Below, piece after piece: positions 37,237 to 46,425 of a stretch of 49,654 bases of DNA (the first letter of the stretch is position 1; every line of letters begins with the position of its first letter). A model generated the notes under the pieces. It had not been told where the DNA came from. It worked only from the letters and a program-made list of their open reading frames with translations, and did not search any database. The stretch is from positions 29,132-78,785 of the forward strand of contig JAQTPS010000001.1 of NCBI GenBank assembly GCA_028712595.1. The letters run 5' to 3'. The translations under genes and the position numbers were made by a program. This DNA comes from Minisyncoccota bacterium. Its GTDB lineage: Bacteria; Patescibacteriota; Minisyncoccia; Phycocordibacterales; UBA1550.

Positions 37237-39327
37237 CTACACATCAATATTCGCCATCTTTGCATTTGACTGAATGAAAAGCTTGCGTGGAAGAACTTCT
37301 TCGCCCATTAGAACGTTGATTGCGCGGTCTGCATCAACGGCATCCTCGATAGTCACCTGTTTCAAAATACGGCTGACTGGATTCATTGTAGTTTCCCAAA
37401 GTTCATCTGGGTTCATTTCTCCGAGACCTTTGTATCGCTGAAGGGAAATTTTTTGTTCACGCTTTTTGCCGGATTTTGCTTCGCCTTGCTCAGCACCTTC
37501 GGCTTCTGCCTCTACCTCGACAGGCTCGGCGCTTCCGGCTTCAACTTCTTCTACAGTCTCAAGCAAACTTATATCCTTGCCCAGATATGCGATTTTTTCT
37601 TCTTCGCTGTAAACATATTTAACTTCTTTCCCGCGTTTTATTTTGTATAGAGGTGGTTGCGCAATATAAATATACCCGCCTTCAATAACCGCTTTGAAAT
37701 AGCGGTAGAAAAGCGTGAGTATGAGTGTGCGAATGTGCGCTCCGTCGACATCGGCATCTGTTGCGATGATTATTTTATGGTAACGAAGCTTTGAAACATC
37801 AAACACGTCTCCAATACCGCAACCCATAGCAATCACGAGGGCGCGAATTTCTACCGAAGCGAGCATTTTGTCGAGACGCGCGCGTTCAACGTTCAAAATC
37901 TTTCCTTTGAGAGGAAGGATTGCTTGTGTTCGTCTGTCGCGACCTTGCTTGGACGAACCACCTGCGGACTCTCCCTCGACGATAAATATTTCTGACTCTT
38001 CTGCTTTTGAACTCTGGCAGTCAGCAAGTTTCCCCGGAAGCGTGAGCCCCTCGAGAGCGCCTTTTCGAAGAACACTTTCCTTTGCGGCTTTTGCGGCTTT
38101 ACGGGCGCGGAGAGCTAAGAGAACTTTGTTAACAATGGCTCGAGCATCTTCTGGGTTTTCTTCGAGGAACATCCCCAAGCCCTCTCCAAAGACCTTTTCG
38201 ACAGCTCCACGCGCCTCTATACTGCCGAGTTTGCCCTTTGTTTGCCCCTCAAACTGGATGTCTTGGAGTTTGACAGATATTGCCGAAGTAAGACCTTCCC
38301 TAACGTCATCGGCGGTAAAATTTTCATCGGACTCTTTTATAAAATTATTCTTGCGAGCATACTCGTTCATCTTGCGCGTGAGAGCAGTACGAAAACCGGT
38401 AACGTGAGTACCGCCGTCCATGTTGTATGTATTGTTTGCAAATGCGAGTTCGCGTGAAGCGATGTCGTCGATGTATTGCATTGCAACTTCCACCTGAACT
38501 CCGTCAACTTCTTTTTCTACGGAGAAAATATTTTTGTGAACAGGTTTTTGCTGTTGATTGTAAAAACGCACGAGTGACACAAGTCCTCCGTCAAAATAAA
38601 ATGACATCGAAGGAACTTCGAGGTTCAGGTCTTCCAAATATACCTCGTTGTCAAGCTTGAGAGCGCCTTTGTATTCACGAAGGTCTAGAACAACAACACG
38701 AAGCGACTTTGTGAGGTATGCTTGCTGGCGAAGATGACCAATAATCTGGTGCCAATTCCAACCCATTTCCTTGAAAATTTCTGGGTCCGGCTCAAAAGTA
38801 ACGACAGTGCCACAGAATTTGCTCTTGCCAACCTTTTTCACAAGAGCTTTTCTTCTACCCCTTTCATATTCCTGCATATAGACGTCACCTTCGTTGTGTA
38901 CTTCAACTTTTGTATAAACAGAAAGCGCGTTTACTACCGAAGCGCCAACTCCGTGAAGTCCTCCGGAAACTTTGTAGCTCTTTCCTTCAAATTTTCCTCC
39001 GGCATGGAGGGTCGTCATAATTGTTTCGAGCGCAGAAACTTTTGTTTTTGGGTGAATGCCGACTGGAATACCGCGACCGTTGTCAATGACGCGAACGCGG
39101 TTCCCGGGAAGCAGAGCAACTTCAATGCGGTCAGAAAAACCACCCATCGCTTCATCGCGTGAGTTATCAAAAATCTCCCAAATGAGGTGATGAAGGCCGT
39201 CGTTTCCGGTAGACCCAATGTACATTCCCGGGCGCTTTCGTACCGGTTCTAGCCCCTCAAGAACGACAATATCTTCAGCTCCGTAACTGACCTCTTTTTT
39301 CTTGTTTTTTTCGTCTTTTTTGACCAT
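37237..39327 (-). CDS. gyrB: DNA gyrase subunit B (type IIA topoisomerase ATPase subunit)
   Basis: GLEPVRKRPGMYIGSTGNDGLHHLIWEIFDNS, VEGESAGGSSKQGRDRRTQAILPLKGKILNVE, QRYKGLGEMNPDELWETTM. Confidence 0.95.
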   Translation of the reverse strand: MVKKDEKNKKKEVSYGAEDIVVLEGLEPVRKRPGMYIGSTGNDGLHHLIWEIFDNSRDEAMGGFSDRIEVALLPGNRVRVIDNGRGIPVGIHPKTKVSALETIMTTLHAGGKFEGKSYKVSGGLHGVGASVVNALSVYTKVEVHNEGDVYMQEYERGRRKALVKKVGKSKFCGTVVTFEPDPEIFKEMGWNWHQIIGHLRQQAYLTKSLRVVVLDLREYKGALKLDNEVYLEDLNLEVPSMSFYFDGGLVSLVRFYNQQQKPVHKNIFSVEKEVDGVQVEVAMQYIDDIASRELAFANNTYNMDGGTHVTGFRTALTRKMNEYARKNNFIKESDENFTADDVREGLTSAISVKLQDIQFEGQTKGKLGSIEARGAVEKVFGEGLGMFLEENPEDARAIVNKVLLALRARKAAKAAKESVLRKGALEGLTLPGKLADCQSSKAEESEIFIVEGESAGGSSKQGRDRRTQAILPLKGKILNVERARLDKMLASVEIRALVIAMGCGIGDVFDVSKLRYHKIIIATDADVDGAHIRTLILTLFYRYFKAVIEGGYIYIAQPPLYKIKRGKEVKYVYSEEEKIAYLGKDISLLETVEEVEAGSAEPVEVEAEAEGAEQGEAKSGKKREQKISLQRYKGLGEMNPDELWETTMNPVSRILKQVTIEDAVDADRAINVLMGEEVLPRKLFIQSNAKMANIDV

Positions 39328-39423
39328 AAAATTAAAGAAGTGCCCTGTAAAGGCATCTAAATCTATAGATCTATTATATCACAAAAAGCTCTTCTGTAAA
39401 AGCTTTTTTGGGGATTATTAGCC

Positions 39424-40494
39424 CTACCCTACGAGGTGAACAATGATGCCGGCCACAGCCAAAACTAGCGAGATAATCCAGTACCGCATAGTCACTTTAT
39501 ACGGAGGCCAGCCGATTGCCTGAAAGTGGTTGTGGAGAGGCGCAACTTTGAAAACTTTTTTTCCGTGACGAAGCTTTTTGGAAGCGATTTGTATTACACT
39601 CGAACCAGCGGTGGCAATGAGAGGAAAAGCTATTATCGGTAGTACACCAACCGACTTGGTCAAGAAAGCGACGAATACAAGTGTGATAGTAAGACCCATC
39701 GTCCCGGTCTCTGACAAGAAAAATCTTGCTGGTGGAATGTTGAACCAGAGGAATGCGAGAATTCCGCCGACAACCACCATGCAAAACGTCGCCATGTCTA
39801 TTTGATTTCCGAGAAATGCAATCAAGGCGTACGCGCCGAACATTATAGAAAATACTCCGCCCGCCAATCCGTCCACACCGTCTATTATTCCTCCGGAATA
39901 AATTCCAATTGCAAAAATTATGAAAAAAGGAATGAAATAAATTCCAAGATACATTTCACCAAGGAAAGGAATACCGACGGAAACAAGCCCGAGCTTTGCA
40001 AAAAGCCACCATCCGCCAACTAAAGCGACAAAACCAACAGCCCCAAGTCGCGTTTTGAGAGACAATCCTCCTCCGACATAGCCACCCTTGTTTGAAACAA
40101 CCAAATAGTCATCTACAAATCCGACAAGCGTGCCCATTATCAGCGCAATGAGAGGCAACCACGTTTGACCGCGACTCAAAAAGTTTAGTTTTCCACTAAT
40201 TCCCTCTGAAAAAATGAAACTCACTATCGCGAATATAATTGTAGTGAGTATTACGCTTGCAAAAACGACCAAACCACCCATGCGTGGGGTCTTTCGCTCT
40301 TCGTCGTTGTGAAGCGCTTTGGTGATAGTGGCTTCTCCCCCGCCCAACGCTTTTGATACTCCGCTTTTTTTCCAAAATTTATGTTTGTATAAAAAGTCCG
40401 TGATATGCGGAGTGACTAAAATACCAATAGTGAAGGCAAAAACCGCAGGCAAGAAAACTTTAATAACATCTATCATTGCTACTGTGTTGTTCAT
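39424..40494 (-). CDS. mraY: Phospho-N-acetylmuramoyl-pentapeptide-transferase
   Basis: KTPRMGGLVV, GFVDDYL, NNG-like IDGVDGLAGG, PLHNHFQAIGWPPYKVTMRYWI. Confidence 0.93.
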   Translation of the reverse strand: MNNTVAMIDVIKVFLPAVFAFTIGILVTPHITDFLYKHKFWKKSGVSKALGGGEATITKALHNDEERKTPRMGGLVVFASVILTTIIFAIVSFIFSEGISGKLNFLSRGQTWLPLIALIMGTLVGFVDDYLVVSNKGGYVGGGLSLKTRLGAVGFVALVGGWWLFAKLGLVSVGIPFLGEMYLGIYFIPFFIIFAIGIYSGGIIDGVDGLAGGVFSIMFGAYALIAFLGNQIDMATFCMVVVGGILAFLWFNIPPARFFLSETGTMGLTITLVFVAFLTKSVGVLPIIAFPLIATAGSSVIQIASKKLRHGKKVFKVAPLHNHFQAIGWPPYKVTMRYWIISLVLAVAGIIVHLVG

Positions 40495-40500
40495 AATTTT

Positions 40501-42429
40501 TTAGCGTACTTCCCAACCCTTATTTTTTAATACTGCATTAATTCCATCCATAATACCATTTACGTCTTGATTTGTAAGGGTTTTGTCCATGGACTGAAAT
40601 ACCATTCGAAACGCGTAAGAAATCTTTCCGTCTTTTTTGAACACATCAAAGAGTTCTTTGCGAACAAGCAGGTTTTTTGATTTTTTGTCGATTCCTTTTT
40701 CTATCTCGCTCCACACCTCTAGCTCTCCAACTGAATCAGGAACAAAGAGCGCTATATCGCGAACGATAAAAGGATACTGCGATATTTGTTTGTACATATT
40801 TGGCGTTGCGCGTCCAAACCCAAGGTCATCATAAGAAGCGCCGTTTGGTACCTTATATGTTTCAAGAAGTTTGCTTAGGTCAATTTCGCAAACAGTGTTT
40901 TTGCCTGATTCCACATAAACAGATTTTATAGCGTCCACACCGAGCTCTGCAGAAAGAATCTCAACCGCTTTTTCAATAATATTTTTACTTTTTGTGCCTT
41001 TAACTTTCTTTATTTGAACCACACCGAGCGCCAAAGATAGTTTTTCTTTATCCCCTATAAAAATTCTCCCAATTTCAAAAACTTTGATGGTATCAAGGCC
41101 CAAGAGGTCGGCATTGTGAGCATTTTTTTCTAGACAGAGAACCATTCCGTCCTTTAGATTTGTACGCGCAAACGCCTTATCTTCCGCAACTGGGTGCGCG
41201 GTTTCAACTTCCCCTTTCGCGACCAAACTGTAGAGATAAACTTCAGAAAAACCCACATCAGCAAGAATATTTTTAATTTTTTCTGCAATATAGAAAGGTG
41301 GTAATGGCAAAATTTTCTCTTTTGATGGCGGAGGCAAAATGCCTTTTACGTGTTCATACCCATAAACACGGCCCACTTCCTCGACAATGTCCTCGGGAAT
41401 CTTAAGGTCAAGGCGCCTTGGCGGAATGGTCAGTTCCCAAAGTCCTTTCTTTTCAGAAGAACTTATTTCCATACGAGAAAGAATGTCTTTCATTTCTGTT
41501 TTTGGAATTTGTATGCCCAATCTCTCGGAAATATAATCCGGGTTTATGACAACAACTGTTTGTTTCGGCTTGTTGGGATATAAATCCAAAACTTCACCAA
41601 ACTTCACTTCAGAACATATTTCTTTAATAAGAGCGCTTATGTTGTTGAGGCCACCAAGGGCAAGTTCCTCTGTAATCTCGTTTTCAAATCTTTTTGATGC
41701 TTCATTTCGAATATCGTGCTTTGTGGAAGTGATACGAACGGCGGTTGGATTGAAGTTGCAAGAAGTGAGCAAAATATTTTTGGTCGAGGAGTTAATCTCG
41801 GCTCGTTTTCCACCCTTTACTCCGGCAATATCGAGAGGTCCTTTTTGGTCCGCAATAACACTATCATTCTCGTCTAGCGTTATCTCTCTGTCGTCTAAAA
41901 GCGTTATTTTTTCACCCTTTTTTGCGGGACGGATTACAATGTCGCCTTCTATTTTGTCGGCATCAAAAGCGTGGAGCGGTTGACCGAGGTCAAACATGCA
42001 AAAATTGGTTGCATCGACGATGTTGTTGATCGTGCGAGAACCAATAGCGGTTAGTAAATCTTTCATCCACACCGGGGCTTCCCCCACCTTGATATCCTCG
42101 ACAAATCTTCCAGTGAACCTTCGGCAAAACAAAGGATCTTTAATCGTAACCTTTGGCATTTTTTTAATAGAAGGAGCGACCGGAGAACTAAATCTGCTTT
42201 TTTTGAATGGAGTTTTTGTAAGCACGCTGACTTCTTCGGCAACACCGAGATGCGATAGCGCATAGTGAGCGCGATCAGGTAGAATTTTTACATCCAGCAC
42301 AGTATCTTTGCCAACCTTTTCCATTCCTTCTATTTCAGAAAACCGAAAAGTGAAAAGCTCCGAAAGTTTTTCCGGCGAAAGAATTGGTTTATCAAAATAA
42401 GTTTGGAGCCACTGGTGAGAGATTTTCAT
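40501..42429 (-). CDS. pheT: Phenylalanyl-tRNA synthetase beta subunit, compact
   Basis: MKISHQWLQTYFDK..., B3/B4, B5 and C-terminal FDX-ACB present; tRNA-binding B2 domain not seen. Confidence 0.92.
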   Translation of the reverse strand: MKISHQWLQTYFDKPILSPEKLSELFTFRFSEIEGMEKVGKDTVLDVKILPDRAHYALSHLGVAEEVSVLTKTPFKKSRFSSPVAPSIKKMPKVTIKDPLFCRRFTGRFVEDIKVGEAPVWMKDLLTAIGSRTINNIVDATNFCMFDLGQPLHAFDADKIEGDIVIRPAKKGEKITLLDDREITLDENDSVIADQKGPLDIAGVKGGKRAEINSSTKNILLTSCNFNPTAVRITSTKHDIRNEASKRFENEITEELALGGLNNISALIKEICSEVKFGEVLDLYPNKPKQTVVVINPDYISERLGIQIPKTEMKDILSRMEISSSEKKGLWELTIPPRRLDLKIPEDIVEEVGRVYGYEHVKGILPPPSKEKILPLPPFYIAEKIKNILADVGFSEVYLYSLVAKGEVETAHPVAEDKAFARTNLKDGMVLCLEKNAHNADLLGLDTIKVFEIGRIFIGDKEKLSLALGVVQIKKVKGTKSKNIIEKAVEILSAELGVDAIKSVYVESGKNTVCEIDLSKLLETYKVPNGASYDDLGFGRATPNMYKQISQYPFIVRDIALFVPDSVGELEVWSEIEKGIDKKSKNLLVRKELFDVFKKDGKISYAFRMVFQSMDKTLTNQDVNGIMDGINAVLKNKGWEVR

Positions 42430-42433
42430 ATTT

Positions 42434-43183
42434 TTAAAATTGATTTACAAAACGAAGGTCACCGTCATAGAGTCGACGAATATCGTCTATCCCATGCTTC
42501 AGCATCACGATACGGTCAAGACCGAAAGCAAAGGCAAACCCCTGGAACTCATCCGGATTCACGTTTCCTGCTCGCAACACATTTGGGTGAACCAAGCCCG
42601 CGCCCACGACCTCAAGCCATCTATCTCCCCATTTCACATCAACCTCAACACTTGGCTCAGTGAACGGGAAAAAGCTTGGACGAAAACGGATTTCGCTTTT
42701 TTCACCAAATAATTTTTTGAAAATATATTCAAGAACTCCCTTTAGATGAGCGAGGGAAACTTTTTTATCAACATAGAGCGGTTCTACTTGATAGAACTGC
42801 GCCTCGTGACTCGCATCGGTAGCTTCATTTCTAAAAACCTTGCCGACGACTACTGTGCGCATCGGTGGCTTGTGTGTTTCCATATATCTAACCTGCCCAG
42901 CGGATGTCTGTGTGGCAAGCAGACGTCTACCGTATTTTTTACCTTCTTTTCTTAATGCTTCTTTTATCCAAAATGTATCCTGCATATCTCGAGCCGGATG
43001 ATCGGTCGGGAAATTTAATACATCGAAGTTGTAGTATTCATATTCGAGCTCTGGACCTACAACAACCTCAAAACCAAGTTCATAAAATAGCGAGTATATT
43101 TCACGGATTGTTTGAGTTACAGGATGAAGATGACCCTTTGTGTCCTTGCTGTCTAGTTTTTCTACCATTTCCACATCATACAC
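42434..43183 (-). CDS. pheS: Phenylalanyl-tRNA synthetase alpha subunit, compact
   Basis: HPVTQTIREIYSLFYELGFEVVVGPELE, FGLDRIVMLKHGIDDIRRLYDGDLRF; listed start is GTG (43183), ATG alternative at 43168. Confidence 0.93.
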   Translation of the reverse strand: MYDVEMVEKLDSKDTKGHLHPVTQTIREIYSLFYELGFEVVVGPELEYEYYNFDVLNFPTDHPARDMQDTFWIKEALRKEGKKYGRRLLATQTSAGQVRYMETHKPPMRTVVVGKVFRNEATDASHEAQFYQVEPLYVDKKVSLAHLKGVLEYIFKKLFGEKSEIRFRPSFFPFTEPSVEVDVKWGDRWLEVVGAGLVHPNVLRAGNVNPDEFQGFAFAFGLDRIVMLKHGIDDIRRLYDGDLRFVNQF

Positions 43184-43220
43184 AAAAAGAGGGTGGGGTG
43201 CAAAAATGGCTGAATTTGCA

Positions 43221-43251
43221 AAAACCGGGAAGGACTGTCATTCCCGGTTTT
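43221..43251 (-). terminator. Intrinsic terminator or attenuator upstream of pheS, downstream of tRNA-Thr
   Basis: aaaaccggga ... tcccggtttt, U-run on minus strand. Confidence 0.7.
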
Positions 43252-43261
43252 ATTCTCCCCG

Positions 43262-43390
43262 CAGATTCGGCTTCGACTCAACATCTCGCCGTCGCTCGTT
43301 GTTGGTCTAGCCACCGGCTCATGGAAATTTTCTTCTGAAAATTTCACATTCCGCCGTTCGAATCTGGACGCAGGGCGCACCAGCGCCCTG
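43262..43390 (-). repeat. Hairpin-rich repeat element bounded by inverted T-loop-like motifs (cagattcg / cgaatctg)
   Basis: Core GGAATGTGAAATTTTCAGAAGAAAATTTCCATGAGCC...CCGAATCT similar to window end 49614..49654. Confidence 0.55.
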
Positions 43391-43414
43391 CTGAGGTGGC
43401 TCCTACGCTTCGCT

Positions 43415-43490
43415 TGGAGCCACTTCCCAGATTCGAACTGGGGACCTTCGCTTTACAAAAGCGTTGCTCTACCAACTGAGCTAAAGTGGC
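43415..43490 (-). tRNA. tRNA-Thr (anticodon TGT), CCA encoded
   Basis: Minus strand GCCACTT TA GCTC..GAGC ACGCT TTTGTAA AGCGA AGGTC CCCAG TTCGAAT CTGGG AAGTGGC T CCA. Confidence 0.95.
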
Positions 43491-43498
43491 ACATTATT

Positions 43499-43933
43499 TT
43501 ACTTTTTTTCGAGAACTGTTTCCTCTTTTTCCACAACTTTCGTTGCCTCAACCAACGACTTCTTATACTCTGCCACATCTTTTAGGAAAAAGGAACTGCG
43601 TCCTTTTTCTCCAACTACTCCCTTACCTTTCACCATATCAAACCATTTGCGGTGACGGGCTTGGATTTTCTGCCCCGCAATGAGTGTTGTGCGTAGCATC
43701 CAATGCGCTACCGCATAGAACACTGCAAGAAAAAAGATTCGCGCCCGCAAAAGATACTTATCGCGAAAGATGTTCCAAAGCTCGTGCATCTTTTTGTATA
43801 ATTTGTTATGGAACTCTTTTTCAATTCCCTCAATGAGCGAGAGCTTAAGAGCGCGTAATTTCATAAGCTTCCACCCCACCATAACAGTAATGGTTGCAAG
43901 TGAAAGATAAAACAATGTAATTATAACGATCAT
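43499..43933 (-). CDS. Hypothetical membrane protein
   Basis: 144 aa with N-terminal TM and second hydrophobic stretch; between tsf and tRNA-Thr. Confidence 0.65.
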   Translation of the reverse strand: MIVIITLFYLSLATITVMVGWKLMKLRALKLSLIEGIEKEFHNKLYKKMHELWNIFRDKYLLRARIFFLAVFYAVAHWMLRTTLIAGQKIQARHRKWFDMVKGKGVVGEKGRSSFFLKDVAEYKKSLVEATKVVEKEETVLEKK

Positions 43934-43964
43934 AAGTTTTGACCCTACCTCAAGTAAATAGGAA

Positions 43965-44555
43965 TTATTTTGTCACCGCAAAACGCACAAATCGCGCAAC
44001 GGCAATTTTCTCACCAAACTTTTGCACCCCGCCGTCAATAAGTTGCTTGATGGTGATATCAGGATTCTTTACATACGCTTGGCTAAGCAAAGTGCGCTCG
44101 CCAAAGTATGTAGAGAGCTTCCCTTCCATCATTTTTGCCTTGATGTTTGCGGGCTTGCCAGATTTCTCAACTTCCTCTTTGAACATTTCCACAACTTTTT
44201 CTCGCGCTTCTGGAGTAATATCCGCCTCATCAATGTACTGTGGATTCGAAGCAGTGATGTGCATAGCGATTTCACGAGCCAGTGTCACAAATTCTTCATT
44301 TCTCGCAACGAAATCAGTCTCGCAAGAAAGCTCAACAAACGCTCCAACAGTCTTATTGCTGTGAACGTACGCTTGTACCACTCCAGCACCAAGTTGTCGG
44401 TCGCCCTTTTTAGCCGCAATACCGGCAGATTTCTTACGAAGCACCAAAAGAGCCTTATTTTTGTCTCCGCCGGCTTCCTCAAGAGCTCGCTTGCACTGCA
44501 TTATTGAGATTCCTGTTTCATCGCGCAATTCTTTTATTTGTGCTGTGGTGATCAT
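43965..44555 (-). CDS. tsf: Elongation factor Ts
   Basis: ITTAQIKELRDETGISIMQCKRALEEAGGDKNKAL, VELSCETDFVARNEEF. Confidence 0.95.
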   Translation of the reverse strand: MITTAQIKELRDETGISIMQCKRALEEAGGDKNKALLVLRKKSAGIAAKKGDRQLGAGVVQAYVHSNKTVGAFVELSCETDFVARNEEFVTLAREIAMHITASNPQYIDEADITPEAREKVVEMFKEEVEKSGKPANIKAKMMEGKLSTYFGERTLLSQAYVKNPDITIKQLIDGGVQKFGEKIAVARFVRFAVTK

Positions 44556-44607
44556 ATAAGTGATTTCAAAAAGGTTTTAAAAGAAACAAAAACGTCTGGT
44601 TCTAAGG

Positions 44608-45312
44608 TTAAACTGTTGTTCGGCCTTCTTTGTAAGCCTCTGCAATCTGGTCTACAAAGAAAGAAATGCTAGATATTGAACTATCGTTCCCCGGAATAGC
44701 GTAGTCAACTTCCTTCAAGTTGCAGTCCGAGTTTGCGAGAGCCACAACTGGAATTCCGAGGAACTGCGCCTCTTTTACTGTGATTATTTCTTTTCGTGGG
44801 TCAACAACAAACAGAGCCGCTGGGAGAGCTTTCATCGAAACAATGCCGGAGAAATTTCTCTCAAGACGGTCAATATCCCTATCAATCAATAGGCGTTCCT
44901 TTTTTGTGTACATAGCAAGTTCTCCGTTCTCGCGTTTTGCGCGGAGGTCTTCAAGAAGCGCCACGCGCTTTTTGATTTCCGGAAAATTTGTGAGGTTGCC
45001 TCCTACCCAACGCTCAACAGCGTAAGGCATATCAATGGAAGTTGCCCCTTTTTCCACGGCTTTTTTCGCTTCACTTTTTGTTCCAATAAAAAGAATCTGC
45101 TTGCCATCTTTAGCCAAAGATTTTACAAACTCTTTGGCTTTTCCCAGTTCAACGCTTGTTTTTTCTAGGTCAAGAATTTCAACACCATTTTTGGAACCAA
45201 AAATAAACGGTTTTACCGATGAGTGACGACGGGAACGCGAATAGCCGAAGTGCGCTCCGGCGGAAAACATGTCGGTGATTAGCGTTTGGCTGGGTGCTTG
45301 TTTTGTAACCAT
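44608..45312 (-). CDS. rpsB: 30S ribosomal protein S2
   Basis: FSAGAHFGYSRSRRHSSVKPFIFGSKNGVEILDLEKT, ERWVGGNLTNF, DSNCNLKEVDYAIPGNDSS-type motif; start moved to ATG 45312. Confidence 0.95.
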   Translation of the reverse strand: MVTKQAPSQTLITDMFSAGAHFGYSRSRRHSSVKPFIFGSKNGVEILDLEKTSVELGKAKEFVKSLAKDGKQILFIGTKSEAKKAVEKGATSIDMPYAVERWVGGNLTNFPEIKKRVALLEDLRAKRENGELAMYTKKERLLIDRDIDRLERNFSGIVSMKALPAALFVVDPRKEIITVKEAQFLGIPVVALANSDCNLKEVDYAIPGNDSSISSISFFVDQIAEAYKEGRTTV

Positions 45313-45384
45313 ATAGTTCAAAAGATTATCAGAAGTAGTCCTAAAATGCAAGGAATTAAGGATTGTGAACGAATCCTTGATTTT

Positions 45385-46356
45385 TTAAGCATCTTTAGAT
45401 TCTTCGTTCCCCATTGTTCCCGCCCTGCAGGCATCAATAATGGGCTCGATGTTCCCCAAGAAAATCTTTTCAATATTGCTCCACGACTGTTTGATACGGT
45501 GGTCGGTTACCCTGTCTTGCAAAATATTGTATGTGCGAATTTTTTCCGAGCGATCGCCTGTGCCAATTTGATTTTTTCGGTCAGCGGAAACTGCGCTTTC
45601 TTTCTTTGCGCGGTCAATATCCTCTAATTTTGCCATAAGCATCGACATTGCTTTCTCGCGATTCTTCAACTGACTCCTTTCGCTTGTGCAACGAACAGCG
45701 AGCCCTGTCGGTTTATGAATTATGCGAACCGCCGTTTCCACCTTGTTTACGTTTTGACCCCCTGCGCCACCAGAGCGAGAGAACTCCATTTCGAGGTCTG
45801 CGGGATTTATTTCAAAATGTTTCTCGGTAAATACGGGAAGCACAACAACCGACGCAGTCGAAGTGTGAATGCGCCCTGATTTTTCGGTTGCGGGAATACG
45901 CTGAACGCGGTGAACGCCAGTTTCCCACTGAAGCATCTCGTAGGCATCTTTGCTTTTTATTTCAAATGAGGCCTCTTTGTAACCACCCATTTCACTTTCG
46001 GAAGAATCCAGCTTTGTAAAACCCCAGTTTTTCTTTACTGCAAAACGCTCGTACATCACTGCAAGGTCTTCGGCAAAAATGGCCGCTTCTTCGCCACCAG
46101 CACCTGCGCGAACTTCCAAAATAACTTCTTTGGGAACTTCCTCTTCTTCTTTGTCGGCCTCGACTATTGCGGTCATCTGATTTTCCAGCTCCTTCATTTG
46201 GGTACGGAGCGTCGCGAGCTCTCCTTCTCCTAGCTCTGCCACGGCAGGGTCGCTTTGAATCATCGAAAGGATGCTTGCTTCCTCGCCCTGTAAACGTTCA
46301 TATTCTCCTGCGAGATATCTTGTTTTATGATTAGTTTTAAAAATTTCTAAGTCCAT
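45385..46356 (-). CDS. prfA: Peptide chain release factor 1
   Basis: [19 protein letters not shown] (GGQ) and [20 protein letters not shown] (PAT tripeptide, RF1 type). Confidence 0.93.
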   Translation of the reverse strand: MDLEIFKTNHKTRYLAGEYERLQGEEASILSMIQSDPAVAELGEGELATLRTQMKELENQMTAIVEADKEEEEVPKEVILEVRAGAGGEEAAIFAEDLAVMYERFAVKKNWGFTKLDSSESEMGGYKEASFEIKSKDAYEMLQWETGVHRVQRIPATEKSGRIHTSTASVVVLPVFTEKHFEINPADLEMEFSRSGGAGGQNVNKVETAVRIIHKPTGLAVRCTSERSQLKNREKAMSMLMAKLEDIDRAKKESAVSADRKNQIGTGDRSEKIRTYNILQDRVTDHRIKQSWSNIEKIFLGNIEPIIDACRAGTMGNEESKDA

Positions 46357-46377
46357 ATATTTTTTTCTATTTGTTGC

Positions 46378-46418
46378 AAAAAGAAAACCCGACGCCCAAA
46401 GGACGCGAGTTTTCTTTT
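46378..46418 (-). terminator. Hairpin between rpmE and prfA
   Basis: aaaagaaaac...gttttctttt inverted repeat with U-run on minus strand. Confidence 0.55.
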
Positions 46419-46425
46419 ATAGTAG

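Noticed and set aside
43356-43423. Possible circularly permuted tRNA gene (3'-like AGGGCGCACCA followed by GCGCCCTGCTGAGG)
   Set aside because: The T-stem arms (CGCCG / CTGGA) are not complementary and no D- or anticodon arm follows; better described as a tRNA-derived remnant.
45385-46356. Possible stop-codon reassignment linked to RF1
   Set aside because: Genes read through normally with standard stops; RF1 alone in this window says nothing about RF2 elsewhere.
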